Shown here: positions 1-7,240 of the stretch, piece after piece
Layout of the letters: every line of letters begins with the position of its first letter
How positions within the stretch are numbered: position 1 is the first letter of the stretch
Assembly: GCA_002422865.1 (NCBI GenBank)
Contig: DITN01000100.1
Coordinates: 7,884-71,883, forward strand
Origin: Bacteroidetes bacterium UBA6183
GTDB lineage: Bacteria > Bacteroidota > Bacteroidia > UKL13-3
DNA length: 64,000 nucleotides
Direction: 5' to 3'
The notes under the pieces: generated by a model
Databases searched by the model: none
What the model was told of the DNA's origin: nothing
Seen by the model: only the letters and a program-made list of their open reading frames with translations
Made by a program: the position numbers and the translations under genes

Positions 1-46
1 ACAAAGCTTCATTTAACCACTGAACTGCCAATTTCTTGTAGCTGCT

Positions 47-895
47 GTTAGTGGCTGCGTTTCTTTCTCTTGTGTCAAAAGTAAACTCTAACATTATTTT
101 CTGTATTTACTTTTTGTCCATTTACAATTCCAGTTTCCCAATGTTTGATTGCTTTTATTTGCTCCACACCTATTTTGAAAAGTTCGTCTTCAAATTTTTG
201 GTTTGATTTGCTGTCAGCGTCCATAAAATAGTTTAGAAAATAACCTGAAGTATTTCCTGATTTGTCAATATAAAACCCGATGTCCATAAAAGGCAAATCA
301 CCTTCTTTGTCTGCTTTAAGTTGTTTACTTAATTTCTCTGGAACTTTAGCTTCCAGTGTCGTTTCATAATCGTTTTTTCCTGGAATTTGAGGTCGCTTGT
401 CGCATAAATAGTAAGCAATCGTGTCGTTATTTGCTAATAAAATACTGTCAGCCTTTGCCAATAAAATCTTCTTAAATCCCTTACCATATTTGTCTTCTAT
501 AGCTTTGTTCATATAAGCTCCATAGCAACCTTCGGTTTGTCCTTCGTAAACAACACAGCCAAACATTTCATAATCAAATGCCAAGTCGTAAGTTTTGCAG
601 AGTTCTCTAAGCTGTTTTTCTTGTCGCAATTTATGTGTGCCAAAACCCATTGGAGTGGAGAAAACTAATTTTCCATTAGCAATGTCATTTTTCGCTTTTG
701 CAATATCTTTTAAACACATTGAGTCAGTCGTTGCGGGTTTTGAAATATATTTTTCAAGTTGATTTTTTGGTCGGTCAATTGTCACAATTTCAGTTGTCTT
801 GTCATTGGATTTTTTTTGTCCGCAAGCGAAAAGAAGAAGTGTCAATATAAGTATTGTTGTGTTTCTCATTGTCGTCTTTTAAGGTTGCCACTAAC
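47..895. repeat. 9-bp inverted repeat flanking a lipoprotein gene
   Basis: GTTAGTGGC at 47-55 and its exact reverse complement GCCACTAAC at 887-895 bracket the single gene in between. Similarity stops at the 9-mer. It may mark an inserted unit or be chance; the left copy lies close to the window edge, so its wider context cannot be seen. Confidence 0.3.
75..869 (-). CDS. Predicted lipoprotein of unknown function (264 aa)
   Basis: The product starts with a short basic and hydrophobic stretch (MRNTTILILTLLLFACGQKK) ending in a lipobox-like FAC, so Cys16 is the likely lipidated residue and the protein should be anchored facing the periplasm or cell surface. The rest is soluble and Lys/Asp rich. 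It contains a cysteine-bearing segment around GCVVYEGQTEGCYGAY that could form a disulfide. I do not recognise a domain. It stands alone, with a 9-bp inverted repeat on each side and a long non-coding stretch upstream, so it looks like an accessory gene. The ATG at 869 is the only sensible start because it leads directly into the signal peptide. Confidence 0.7.
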   Translation of the reverse strand: MRNTTILILTLLLFACGQKKSNDKTTEIVTIDRPKNQLEKYISKPATTDSMCLKDIAKAKNDIANGKLVFSTPMGFGTHKLRQEKQLRELCKTYDLAFDYEMFGCVVYEGQTEGCYGAYMNKAIEDKYGKGFKKILLAKADSILLANNDTIAYYLCDKRPQIPGKNDYETTLEAKVPEKLSKQLKADKEGDLPFMDIGFYIDKSGNTSGYFLNYFMDADSKSNQKFEDELFKIGVEQIKAIKHWETGIVNGQKVNTENNVRVYF

Positions 896-901
896 TTATA
901 T

Positions 902-926
902 ATAGGTCTCATTTTATGAGACCTAT
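902..926. other. Perfect 11-bp hairpin with a 3-nt loop
   Basis: ATAGGTCTCAT (902-912) and ATGAGACCTAT (916-926) are exact reverse complements separated by TTT. A related GTCTCATAA follows at about 949-957. It lies 33 bp upstream of the lipoprotein start and is followed by C residues rather than a T tract, so a transcription-factor operator or recombination site is as likely as a terminator. Confidence 0.5.
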
Positions 927-1042
927 CCCCCTATTTTGGGTCAGATAAGTCTCATAAAAAGTCCTTTTTAAATGTATTATTTATTTACGAGTCGTCAAAC
1001 AGACTCCTTATTTTCTGTAAACTTTTAGTACTAACGTGTGTG

Positions 1043-1050
1043 TATATTTG
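1043..1050 (+). promoter_or_regulatory. Candidate -7 promoter element TATATTTG
   Basis: Exact match to the Bacteroidota -7 consensus TAnnTTTG on the plus strand. No gene starts downstream before the minus-strand gene at 1455-2429, so if active it would make a non-coding transcript covering the structured region at 1121-1250. Confidence 0.3.
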
Positions 1051-1120
1051 GGTTGTATTGGGGCTTTATGTCTCATGGTTATTTGATGTTTTACTTTACT
1101 AAATAAAGCATTTGGGTTGG

Positions 1121-1250
1121 TAAATACAAGCTCACTTCTTAGCGAAGGTTTTCTGTGGTTTTGATACAGTTATGTACCCTTAACCGTGAAGTTCCGGGAA
1201 TGGCCATGCATAAGGCCCATTCATGAGAGTTCCACTAGTAAGTGAGCTGC
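1121..1250 (+). ncRNA. Candidate structured RNA, possibly 6S-like
   Basis: A terminal stem pairs 1129-1142 with 1235-1248: nine perfect pairs (AGCTCACTT / AAGTGAGCT), one mismatch, then four more pairs including a G-U. The roughly 90-nt interior contains a second hairpin, GAATGGCC / GGCCCATTC with one bulged base, around 1198-1222, and otherwise little pairing. A long closing stem, large open bubble and apical hairpin in about 120 nt is the architecture of 6S RNA. A degenerate promoter (TTTG at 1082-1085, then a CATTTG box near 1109-1114) would start a transcript near 1120. Strand and identity are inferred from architecture only; I did not recognise the primary sequence. Confidence 0.35.
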
Positions 1251-1303
1251 ATTTCCTTATAGATGATTTTACTGTTTAAGATAAATTATATTTAGGAAGT
1301 TAA

Positions 1304-1384
1304 ACCCGGCTTAGCGGGTGAAGTAAGCTACCGAAGTAGCACGGAACACGCGGTTGCCGAACGAAGCGCAGCGTAGCTTCGGTA
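1304..1384. repeat. Cluster of GC-rich palindromes (REP-like)
   Basis: Within 80 bp there are ACCCG / CGGGT (1304-1308, 1315-1319), GCTAC-CGAA-GTAGC (1327-1340) and a larger inverted repeat TACCGAAG / CTTCGGTA (1329-1336, 1377-1384). The arms can form alternative hairpins. GC content is visibly higher than in the surroundings. It resembles a small dispersed palindromic element, but no second copy is present in the window. Confidence 0.35.
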
Positions 1385-1390
1385 AAAGCC

Positions 1391-1433
1391 CCAAAAACAA
1401 AACGCCACTCCAAAAAAATTGAAGTGGCGTTTT
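1391..1433 (-). terminator. Rho-independent terminator of the deoxyhypusine-synthase-like gene
   Basis: An 11-bp stem pairs 1399-1409 with 1423-1433 (core CGCCACT / AGTGGCG) and is followed on the minus strand by a T-rich tract. It also has a T tract in plus orientation, so it could act on both strands. It lies about 20 bp beyond the stop codon of the 1455-2429 gene. Confidence 0.8.
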
Positions 1434-1454
1434 TTGTATAAAAAGTTAAATAAA

Positions 1455-2429
1455 TTACCAGCCTAAAATCCAAGCAAACATTAATGGTGCTACAATGGTA
1501 GCATCACTCTCTACAATAAATTTAGGTGTATGTATATCTAATTTACCCCAGGTAATTTTTTCGTTTGGCACCGCTCCCGAGTATGAACCGTATGAAGTGG
1601 TTGAATCGCTTATTTGGCAGAAGTAACTCCAAAACGGAATGTTTTCCATTTCCATATCTTGGTACAACATAGGTACTACACAAATAGGGAAATCGCCTGC
1701 AATACCACCACCTATTTGGAAAAAGCCTAACCCTTTGCCTTCGCTGTTTTTTACATACCAATCGGCTAACCAAGCCATGTACTCAATACCACTTTTCATG
1801 GTGCTGGCTTTTATTTCGTTTTTAATTACATAGCTGGCAAAAATGTTACCCATGGTGCTGTCTTCCCAACCTGGAACTACAATTGGTAAATTGCGCTCGG
1901 CTGCGGCTAACATCCACGAGTTTTTAGGGTCAATTTCGTAGTATTGTTCTAACTCGCCACTATTTAAAATTTTATACATAAACTCGTGCGGGAAATAACG
2001 CTCGCCTGCAGTATCGGCATCTTTCCAAATTTTATGGATGTGCTTTTGTAACCTACGGAAAGCTTCTTCCTCAGGTATACAAGTATCGGTTACACGGTTG
2101 TAATGGTTTTCTAATAAATCCCACTCGTCTTGCGGAGAAAGATCGCGGTAGTTAGGCACACGTTTATAGTGGCTATGTGCTACCAAGTTCATAATATCCT
2201 CTTCTAAGTTGGCACCGGTGCAGCTAATAATATCTACTTTGCCTTGGCGTATCATTTCGGCCAACGATTTTCCTAACTCGGCAGTACTCATGGCACCGGC
2301 AAGGGTTACCATCATTTTGCCACCTTCGGTAAGGTGTGTTTCGTATCCTTTGGCAGCATCAACCAATGCAGCAGCATTAAAATGCTTGTAGTGGGTTTCA
2401 ATAAATTGAGAAATTGGTCCTTTAGTCAT
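1455..2429 (-). CDS. Deoxyhypusine synthase-like protein (324 aa)
   Basis: The full-length protein matches the deoxyhypusine synthase fold family, NAD-dependent enzymes that move the aminobutyl group of spermidine. The C-terminal signature YGSYSGAVPNEKITWGKL parallels the eukaryotic stretch that carries the catalytic lysine; here that lysine is Lys296 in WGKL. The family segments TGANLEED and GGGIAGDFPICVVP are also visible. In archaea and eukaryotes the acceptor is eIF5A, which bacteria lack, so the acceptor here is more likely a polyamine (homospermidine-type chemistry) or an unknown protein. This is inference. The gene is monocistronic with its own terminator, and the ATG at 2429 is the first in frame. 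Confidence 0.85.
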   Translation of the reverse strand: MTKGPISQFIETHYKHFNAAALVDAAKGYETHLTEGGKMMVTLAGAMSTAELGKSLAEMIRQGKVDIISCTGANLEEDIMNLVAHSHYKRVPNYRDLSPQDEWDLLENHYNRVTDTCIPEEEAFRRLQKHIHKIWKDADTAGERYFPHEFMYKILNSGELEQYYEIDPKNSWMLAAAERNLPIVVPGWEDSTMGNIFASYVIKNEIKASTMKSGIEYMAWLADWYVKNSEGKGLGFFQIGGGIAGDFPICVVPMLYQDMEMENIPFWSYFCQISDSTTSYGSYSGAVPNEKITWGKLDIHTPKFIVESDATIVAPLMFAWILGW

Positions 2430-2469
2430 TTCCTGTAAATTTTGGGCAAATATAGCCGTACCATGTTAA

Positions 2470-2506
2470 TTAAAAACAAAAAAGGAAACCAAATGTGGTT
2501 TCCTTT
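2470..2506 (-). terminator. Terminator of the sigma/CpxP-like operon
   Basis: AAAGGAAACCA (2481-2491) pairs perfectly with TGGTTTCCTTT (2496-2506) around a 4-nt loop, and the minus strand continues in T-rich sequence. It follows the stop codon of the CpxP-like gene by about ten bases. Confidence 0.85.
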
Positions 2507-2514
2507 TTATGGAC

Positions 2515-2967
2515 TTAATCCGCTTGCGGTCTTCTGTCTTTCATTTTTTTAAGCAGTTGCATTTTAAACTCTTGTTCAAGTCCAAGTAGTTTGGCAACCT
2601 TAGCAGTAGGTAAAGCTTTTTTAAACTCGGGTATGTATTTTTTTACCACATCAATTTCGGTTTGTTTCAGCGTTAATTGTTCGTTAATGTACCTATCGGC
2701 CTCTTGGTCGGTTGGTTTGGCTTTTAGTTTAAACGTTTTGGCAAGCTCACGTTGTTTTTTTCTGACCGTTTTTATTTCTTGTTCAAACTTGTTGTAAATG
2801 GGCCAAAACAACTCGGCTTCTTTACTGGTAAGGGCCAGTTTTTCGGTAATAAAACCAATTTTTAAGGCTTCTATTTTTTCGTGTTTTGGGTCATCAATGT
2901 CATCGGTTTGTTGCGCCATAACGCCCAATCCTATAATTAAAAACAGTATCAATAACAGCTTTTTCAT
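2515..2967 (-). CDS. Periplasmic CpxP/Spy-like protein (150 aa)
   Basis: A signal peptide (MKKLLLILFLIIGLGVMAQ) is followed by about 130 charged, helix-rich residues with a Lys/Glu pattern typical of the small all-helical Spy/CpxP-like proteins often placed beside ECF sigma factors in Bacteroidota. The segment LTSKEAELFWPIYNKFEQEI fits the LTxxEAxxFWPxYN pattern I associate with this group. It is the last gene of a three-gene minus-strand unit (sigma factor, membrane protein, this gene), 11 bp after the membrane-protein gene. A chaperone or sensor role in envelope stress is inferred from fold and context, not shown. Confidence 0.7.
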   Translation of the reverse strand: MKKLLLILFLIIGLGVMAQQTDDIDDPKHEKIEALKIGFITEKLALTSKEAELFWPIYNKFEQEIKTVRKKQRELAKTFKLKAKPTDQEADRYINEQLTLKQTEIDVVKKYIPEFKKALPTAKVAKLLGLEQEFKMQLLKKMKDRRPQAD

Positions 2968-2978
2968 ATTTGTGTATC

Positions 2979-3443
2979 TTATAGTTCGTTTAATAAAGTT
3001 TCTTCATCCACACCTTCAATTATTTCTTCGGTTATGGTTTCGTCCGTGGTGTTGTTTACCACATGCACAGCCAAAGCTTCCATGGGTATATCTGTTAATT
3101 TGTCGGCCGATACATAGTTTATAATTTCATCATCGGTAATTACTATGTTTTCGGTATTCTTATTTGGAGGTGGCACCATCATCAAAACTCCTAACGAAAC
3201 CATTAATATTGCGGCAGCAGCATACCAAATAGGGTGCAGTGCAAAACGTTTGGGTGTTGGTTTGATGTGTTGTAATAACTGCGTTTTATTTTGTTCGAAG
3301 TAACCATCCGGTACGTTAAACCCACCATGATTAATCCTTGCCAACAGTTGTTTTTGGCTTTGCTCAAAATACCCATCAGGTACGGTAAATCCACCTTGTT
3401 GGTTACTTTTATTAATGTGGTATGGATTATCTTGGTGACTCAT
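2979..3443 (-). CDS. Single-pass membrane protein with duplicated GYFE motif; likely anti-sigma partner
   Basis: The N-terminal cytoplasmic part carries two near-identical 22-residue units: GGFTVPDGYFEQSQKQLL (about 17-38) and GGFNVPDGYFEQNKTQLL (about 40-61). One membrane segment follows at about 72-90 and then an acidic periplasmic tail. Motifs of the form VPxGYFE are common in small membrane proteins encoded with ECF sigma factors in Bacteroidota. The gene lies between the sigma gene (34 bp upstream) and the CpxP-like gene (11 bp downstream). The role of membrane anti-sigma factor or regulator is inferred from this position; no zinc-finger anti-sigma motif is visible. Confidence 0.65.
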   Translation of the reverse strand: MSHQDNPYHINKSNQQGGFTVPDGYFEQSQKQLLARINHGGFNVPDGYFEQNKTQLLQHIKPTPKRFALHPIWYAAAAILMVSLGVLMMVPPPNKNTENIVITDDEIINYVSADKLTDIPMEALAVHVVNNTTDETITEEIIEGVDEETLLNEL

Positions 3444-3477
3444 TACGTAATTTTTGATGCTTGTTATGGCTAAAGGT

Positions 3478-4029
3478 TTAATGTACAGTTAAATATTCTT
3501 CGATTTTTTTTACGGCATGGTGATAAGAAGCTTTTAACGCACCTACAGATGTTTCCAAAACTTCACTCATTTCCTCGTATTTCATGTTGTCGAAATATTT
3601 TAGGTTAAACACCAACCGTTGTTTTTCGGGCAGGTTTATAATGGCTTGTTGCAACTTAATCTCGGCACTGTTGCCGTTAAAGTAGCCTGTGGTGGTTAGA
3701 TGTCCGAGTAGTTCGGGTGAAGTGTCTTCTATGTTTTGATGGTGTTTTTGTTTGTTTAAAAAGTTTAACGCCTCGTTGGTTGCTATGCGGTAAATCCAGG
3801 TATACAATTTGGCATTACCTTTAAATTGGTGCAAGTTTTCCCACACTTTAATCATGGTGTTTTGAAGCACATCATCAGCATCATCATGGTTTATAACCAT
3901 GCGCCTAATATGCCAATACGTTTTTTGTTGATAGGTATTTAGTAGCCACTCAAAAGCCTTATGCTTGTTTGCTTGTTGCGCAAACGCTTGCAATATCTCT
4001 TCATCTGTTGTTGGCTTGTTGGTGCTCAT
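3478..4029 (-). CDS. ECF-type RNA polymerase sigma factor (183 aa)
   Basis: This is a sigma-70 family group 4 protein. Region 2 is visible as DDADDVLQNTMIKVWENL followed by YTWIYRIATNEALNFL. Region 4 is LPEKQRLVFNLKYFDNMKY followed by the helix-turn-helix around EEMSEVLETSVGALKASYHH. Regions 1.1 and 3 are missing, as expected. It heads the unit with the duplicated-motif membrane protein and the CpxP-like protein, so it probably directs an envelope-related response and may activate its own operon. It is divergent from lolA across a 222-bp spacer. Confidence 0.92.
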   Translation of the reverse strand: MSTNKPTTDEEILQAFAQQANKHKAFEWLLNTYQQKTYWHIRRMVINHDDADDVLQNTMIKVWENLHQFKGNAKLYTWIYRIATNEALNFLNKQKHHQNIEDTSPELLGHLTTTGYFNGNSAEIKLQQAIINLPEKQRLVFNLKYFDNMKYEEMSEVLETSVGALKASYHHAVKKIEEYLTVH

Positions 4030-4125
4030 TTACTTAATGTGCTAATTTAGAGTAAATATGGTAACACTTGGTTTAATTTGTTTTCAAACTTTATTGTTAA
4101 CTGCCTCAGTAACTTGAGTAAAAAG

Positions 4126-4157
4126 TTTGGGTAGGAGTTAAATTGCATGTAGTTTTG
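4126..4157 (+). promoter_or_regulatory. Candidate promoter of lolA (TTTG-N20-TAGTTTTG)
   Basis: TTTG at 4126-4129 and TAGTTTTG at 4150-4157 match the Bacteroidota -33 and -7 consensus with a 20-bp spacer. A start near 4163 would give a leader of about 90 nt before the ATG at 4252. Confidence 0.45.
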
Positions 4158-4251
4158 CGCCTTGATACACCTGATTTAAATTGTTTTTGCTTGGCATGAT
4201 GATTGTAAACTATTGTATCAGAATAAATGTTAAATAGCTAAACGTATCATC

Positions 4252-4905
4252 ATGATTAATCGAATCATTCTTCTTGTAGTCCTTTCAACTTCTTTTGCCA
4301 TTGCACAACAAGCGCCAAAACCGGTTGATAAAAACGCAGATAAACTATTAAATCTAATTAGCACGCGCTACAAAAACTTTAAAACCATAAAGGCCGATTT
4401 TATTTACAGCATTGAAAGCAAAGCAGAGAACATCAGCGAAAAACAAAAAGGAAGCATTTATGTGAAGGGAAACAAGTTTAGGTTAGATATAGCCGACCAA
4501 GTTATTATGTGTGATAACAAAACTGTTTGGACATACAGCAAAGAGGTAAATGAGGTTCAGGTAAATAACTACGATCCTAAAAAAGCCCCCATTAGGTTAG
4601 ATGATATTTTTACAATGTACGACAAAGGTTTTTTATCAAAAATATTGGAAAGCAAAAAAGAGGGAAAAAACGATATTGTTTTGGTAGAACTTACCCCGAA
4701 GGATAAAAAGAAAAACTTCTTTAAAATTAAACTCACCATTGATAAAACCAATCAAACCATCACAAAATCTCAGGTGTTTGATAAAAACGGAACCATACAT
4801 ACTTACATTGTAACCAATCAGTTTCCAAACATTAAATTAGAAGATAAATTTTTTGTATTTGATGTGAAGAAATACCCAAAATGTGAAGTAATCGACTTGA
4901 GGTAA
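4252..4905 (+). CDS. lolA: LolA-like outer-membrane lipoprotein carrier (217 aa)
   Basis: A signal peptide (MINRIILLVVLSTSFAIAQQ) leads into a LolA/LolB-fold domain. The family pattern is visible: an N-terminal helix (LLNLISTRYKNFKTIKADF), then the strands GSIYVKGNKFRLDI and TVWTYSKEVNEVQVNNY, and the strand pair typical of the hydrophobic-cavity barrel. LolA accepts lipoproteins from the inner-membrane LolCDE transporter and carries them through the periplasm. That is consistent with the abundance of lipoproteins in this genome and with lspA elsewhere in the window. The length is usual. The gene is followed directly by a strong terminator and is probably monocistronic. Confidence 0.85.
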   Translation: MINRIILLVVLSTSFAIAQQAPKPVDKNADKLLNLISTRYKNFKTIKADFIYSIESKAENISEKQKGSIYVKGNKFRLDIADQVIMCDNKTVWTYSKEVNEVQVNNYDPKKAPIRLDDIFTMYDKGFLSKILESKKEGKNDIVLVELTPKDKKKNFFKIKLTIDKTNQTITKSQVFDKNGTIHTYIVTNQFPNIKLEDKFFVFDVKKYPKCEVIDLR

Positions 4906-4945
4906 CTATTAAGAGTTTTACAACTCCAATTAGAAGATAAATAAA

Positions 4946-5025
4946 GGTTTCAAGTGGCTTTAGTGCCATTATCTCATAAGCCCTGAAGGGGCGAAATCTT
5001 CCTGCATTGTGCACCGCACATTGCA
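4946..5025. repeat. Probable dispersed intergenic repeat
   Basis: The segment contains GGCTTTAGTGCC and a CCCTGAAGGGGCGAAAT-type block, which I associate with dispersed non-coding repeats in Bacteroidota genomes (from memory). It ends with a near-perfect hairpin, TGCATTGTGC / GCACATTGCA (5003-5012, 5016-5025, one mismatch). No protein-coding signal is credible here. Only one copy lies in the window. Confidence 0.45.
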
Positions 5026-5037
5026 TCATAACAAAAG

Positions 5038-5070
5038 AGGCTGTCGTTTGAGACAGCCTGTTTTGTTTTT
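5038..5070 (+). terminator. Bidirectional terminator between lolA and a convergent lipoprotein gene
   Basis: AGGCTGTC (5038-5045) pairs with GACAGCCT (5052-5059), followed by TTTTGTTTTT. The opposite strand also has a T-rich run after the stem. Confidence 0.85.
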
Positions 5071-5073
5071 AAA

Positions 5074-5607
5074 TTAATGTACAAACCGCGCATTAATCAA
5101 GTAGTTTTCATCATCTCCAAGTTTTACAGACTGTGTGCCGTGCATGCTAAATCCACTATCTGTAACATACCTTAAATAGGTAAAAGATTGATACAAAGAG
5201 TTTGTTTTGGTTAAAATAGCCTCAATTATTTTTACGTTGTATTGCCCATCACGAACAATTTTAACCGTTTTAAGGGTTTGTTTTTTATCTGTTGAGGTAT
5301 AGTTAATTTGGGTTTGATTATTCGAACTGCTGCTATCAACCTTAAAAGCATTTCTATTGCTTGGTTTAGCTAAATCTAAAACGGTAAACACTTGTAGTTC
5401 TTTTTCCCAATTTACAGTATCAAAAATGGTTAAACTGTCTTTGTTTTCTCCATAAACCAAATGTTTTTCTATACCTGTTTTTTGTTCAGTTAATATAGTT
5501 ATTTCATGTTCAAAAAAATGTTTGGTATCAAAAAATGCAGTTGGGTTTACCGTTGCGTTTTGGCATGATACCAATACCATAAAACAAGCTGCTATAATTA
5601 ATCGCAT
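5074..5607 (-). CDS. Predicted lipoprotein of unknown function (177 aa)
   Basis: MRLIIAACFMVLVSCQN is a compact lipoprotein signal with Cys15 in a VLVSC lipobox. The mature part is mostly beta-like, with short strands and polar turns, and I do not recognise a domain. Its start overlaps the last ten bases of gpmI, so it is translationally coupled to or co-transcribed with that glycolytic gene. Nothing in the sequence connects the two functions. A convergent terminator shared with lolA closes the unit. Confidence 0.75.
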   Translation of the reverse strand: MRLIIAACFMVLVSCQNATVNPTAFFDTKHFFEHEITILTEQKTGIEKHLVYGENKDSLTIFDTVNWEKELQVFTVLDLAKPSNRNAFKVDSSSSNNQTQINYTSTDKKQTLKTVKIVRDGQYNVKIIEAILTKTNSLYQSFTYLRYVTDSGFSMHGTQSVKLGDDENYLINARFVH

Positions 5608-7124
5608 AATAAACTGGTTCCTGTCATTTGTGCGGGTTGAGGAATTTGAAGTAAGTTAAGCACTGTTGGTGCAACATCAGCTAATCTTCCTGTTTTTAAG
5701 CGTTTGCCATTTCCGTTTACCACAATAAAAGGAACTTCATTGGTGGTATGTGCTGTATTTGGTGTTCCATCTTCTTCATTGGTCATGTATTCTCCATTAC
5801 CATGGTCGGCAGTTACCAATAACGTATAATGATGTTCAAGCGCGGCAGCAACAATTCTACCCAAACATTCATCAACCTTCTCAACAGCCTTTATTTCGGC
5901 ACTAACAATACCTGTGTGTCCCACCATATCGGGATTAGCAAAGTTAACGCACATAAAGTCGGGTTTTTCTTTAGTAATTGCTTGTAAGGCAAAACCACAA
6001 ACTTCTTCAGCACTCATCTCCGGTTGTAAATCGTAAGTAGCTACTTTTGGCGATGGCGCTAAGTACCTGGTTTCGCCAATAAAAGGTTGCTCACGCCCTC
6101 CACTAAAAAAGAAAGTAACGTGTGGGTATTTTTCTGTTTCGGCAATACGTGTTTGTGTTTTTTGGTGTTGCTCCAACACTTCACCTAAAGTCATTTGTAA
6201 ATCAATATCAGGAAAAACAATGCCTACGTTTTTGTATGTTTTGTCGTAATCGGTTAAGGTAACATAATGCAAATTTAGTTTATGCATGTTGTGCTCATGG
6301 AAGTCTGTTTGTGTGAGTACTTCGGTGATTTCACGACCGCGATCGGTACGGAAATTAAAACAAATCACCACATCGCCATCTGCAATTTTTGCTATGGGTT
6401 GATTGTTGGAGTCAACACAAATAATTGGCTTTATAAACTCATCAGTTTCTCCTGAAGCATATCTTTTTTCAATGGTTGATAACACATCACGGCTTTGCTC
6501 TCCAATGGCATTCACCATACAATCGTAAGCCAGTTTAACACGTTCCCAGCGTTTATCCCTGTCCATGGCGTAATATCGGCCACATACCGAAGCCAATTTA
6601 CCACCGGTATGATTTAATTCGGCAATTACTTTTTGTAAATACCCTTTTCCGTTTTTAGGATCGGTATCGCGTCCATCAGTAAAGGCGTGCACAAAAAAGT
6701 TACTGATGTTTTCGTGCTTCATCATGTTACACAAACCCAATAAATGCTCAATGCTGGAGTGCACACCACCATCACTCACCAGTCCGATGAGGTGAATATT
6801 TTTGTTATTGGTTTTGGCATGATGAATGGCGTTTAACAAGGTTTCATTTTTATATACATCACCATCTTCAAACGATTTATTAATAAGTACCAGTTGCTGA
6901 TATACTACACGCCCTGCACCTAAATTCATATGACCAACCTCGCTGTTTCCCATTTGTCCGGCCGGCAATCCTACATCTAAACCACTTGTTTTAATGCTTG
7001 TACCCGGATATTTTTTTACTATACCATCAAAATTAGGCGTGTTAGCTTGGTATATGGCATTACCATCATAGGGTTTTCCGTTTCCCCAACCATCTAAAAT
7101 AATTAAAGCTACTTTATTAGTCAT
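5598..7124 (-). CDS. gpmI: 2,3-bisphosphoglycerate-independent phosphoglycerate mutase (508 aa)
   Basis: This enzyme interconverts 3- and 2-phosphoglycerate in glycolysis and gluconeogenesis, using two Mn ions and a phosphoserine. The alkaline-phosphatase superfamily motifs are present: VALIILDGWGNG at the N terminus (first metal Asp), QMGNSEVGHMNLGAG with the phosphorylated serine at Ser61, DGRDTDP, and LLVTADHGNGEYM near the C terminus. The frame is open upstream to 7178, but the extra 18 residues do not fit the family; the ATG at 7124 puts the LILDGWG motif at the usual distance. Length is typical. The next gene, a lipoprotein, overlaps by 10 bp. Confidence 0.96.
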   Translation of the reverse strand: MTNKVALIILDGWGNGKPYDGNAIYQANTPNFDGIVKKYPGTSIKTSGLDVGLPAGQMGNSEVGHMNLGAGRVVYQQLVLINKSFEDGDVYKNETLLNAIHHAKTNNKNIHLIGLVSDGGVHSSIEHLLGLCNMMKHENISNFFVHAFTDGRDTDPKNGKGYLQKVIAELNHTGGKLASVCGRYYAMDRDKRWERVKLAYDCMVNAIGEQSRDVLSTIEKRYASGETDEFIKPIICVDSNNQPIAKIADGDVVICFNFRTDRGREITEVLTQTDFHEHNMHKLNLHYVTLTDYDKTYKNVGIVFPDIDLQMTLGEVLEQHQKTQTRIAETEKYPHVTFFFSGGREQPFIGETRYLAPSPKVATYDLQPEMSAEEVCGFALQAITKEKPDFMCVNFANPDMVGHTGIVSAEIKAVEKVDECLGRIVAAALEHHYTLLVTADHGNGEYMTNEEDGTPNTAHTTNEVPFIVVNGNGKRLKTGRLADVAPTVLNLLQIPQPAQMTGTSLLCD

Positions 7125-7240
7125 GGTGCAAAAATAACTAATAAAACTTTTAAGCCTTGTTATTTTGCATATCAACATTTTTACTAATTTGCACCTGTGG
7201 CACGCTTTTGGTTTAAGGTGCGTAAGTAAACAAACACAAC

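Larger units (their letters stand above)
870..1454. other. 585-bp non-coding stretch rich in hairpins
   Basis: There is no convincing protein-coding frame. From left to right it holds a perfect hairpin (902-926), a consensus -7 promoter box on the plus strand (1043-1050), a 7-bp inverted repeat GCTTTAT / ATAAAGC around 1063-1110, a long-stem RNA-like structure (1129-1248), a cluster of small GC-rich hairpins (1304-1384) and a terminator (1399-1433). This density of structure is far above that of other spacers in the window. Confidence 0.6.

Noticed and set aside
4832..5029. A 65-codon minus-strand frame over the end of lolA
   Set aside because: It covers the dispersed-repeat block and part of lolA; the protein looks like repeat translation.
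7125..7178. N-terminal extension of gpmI (18 codons)
   Set aside because: The extra residues have no counterpart in the family and the ATG at 7124 gives the standard start.
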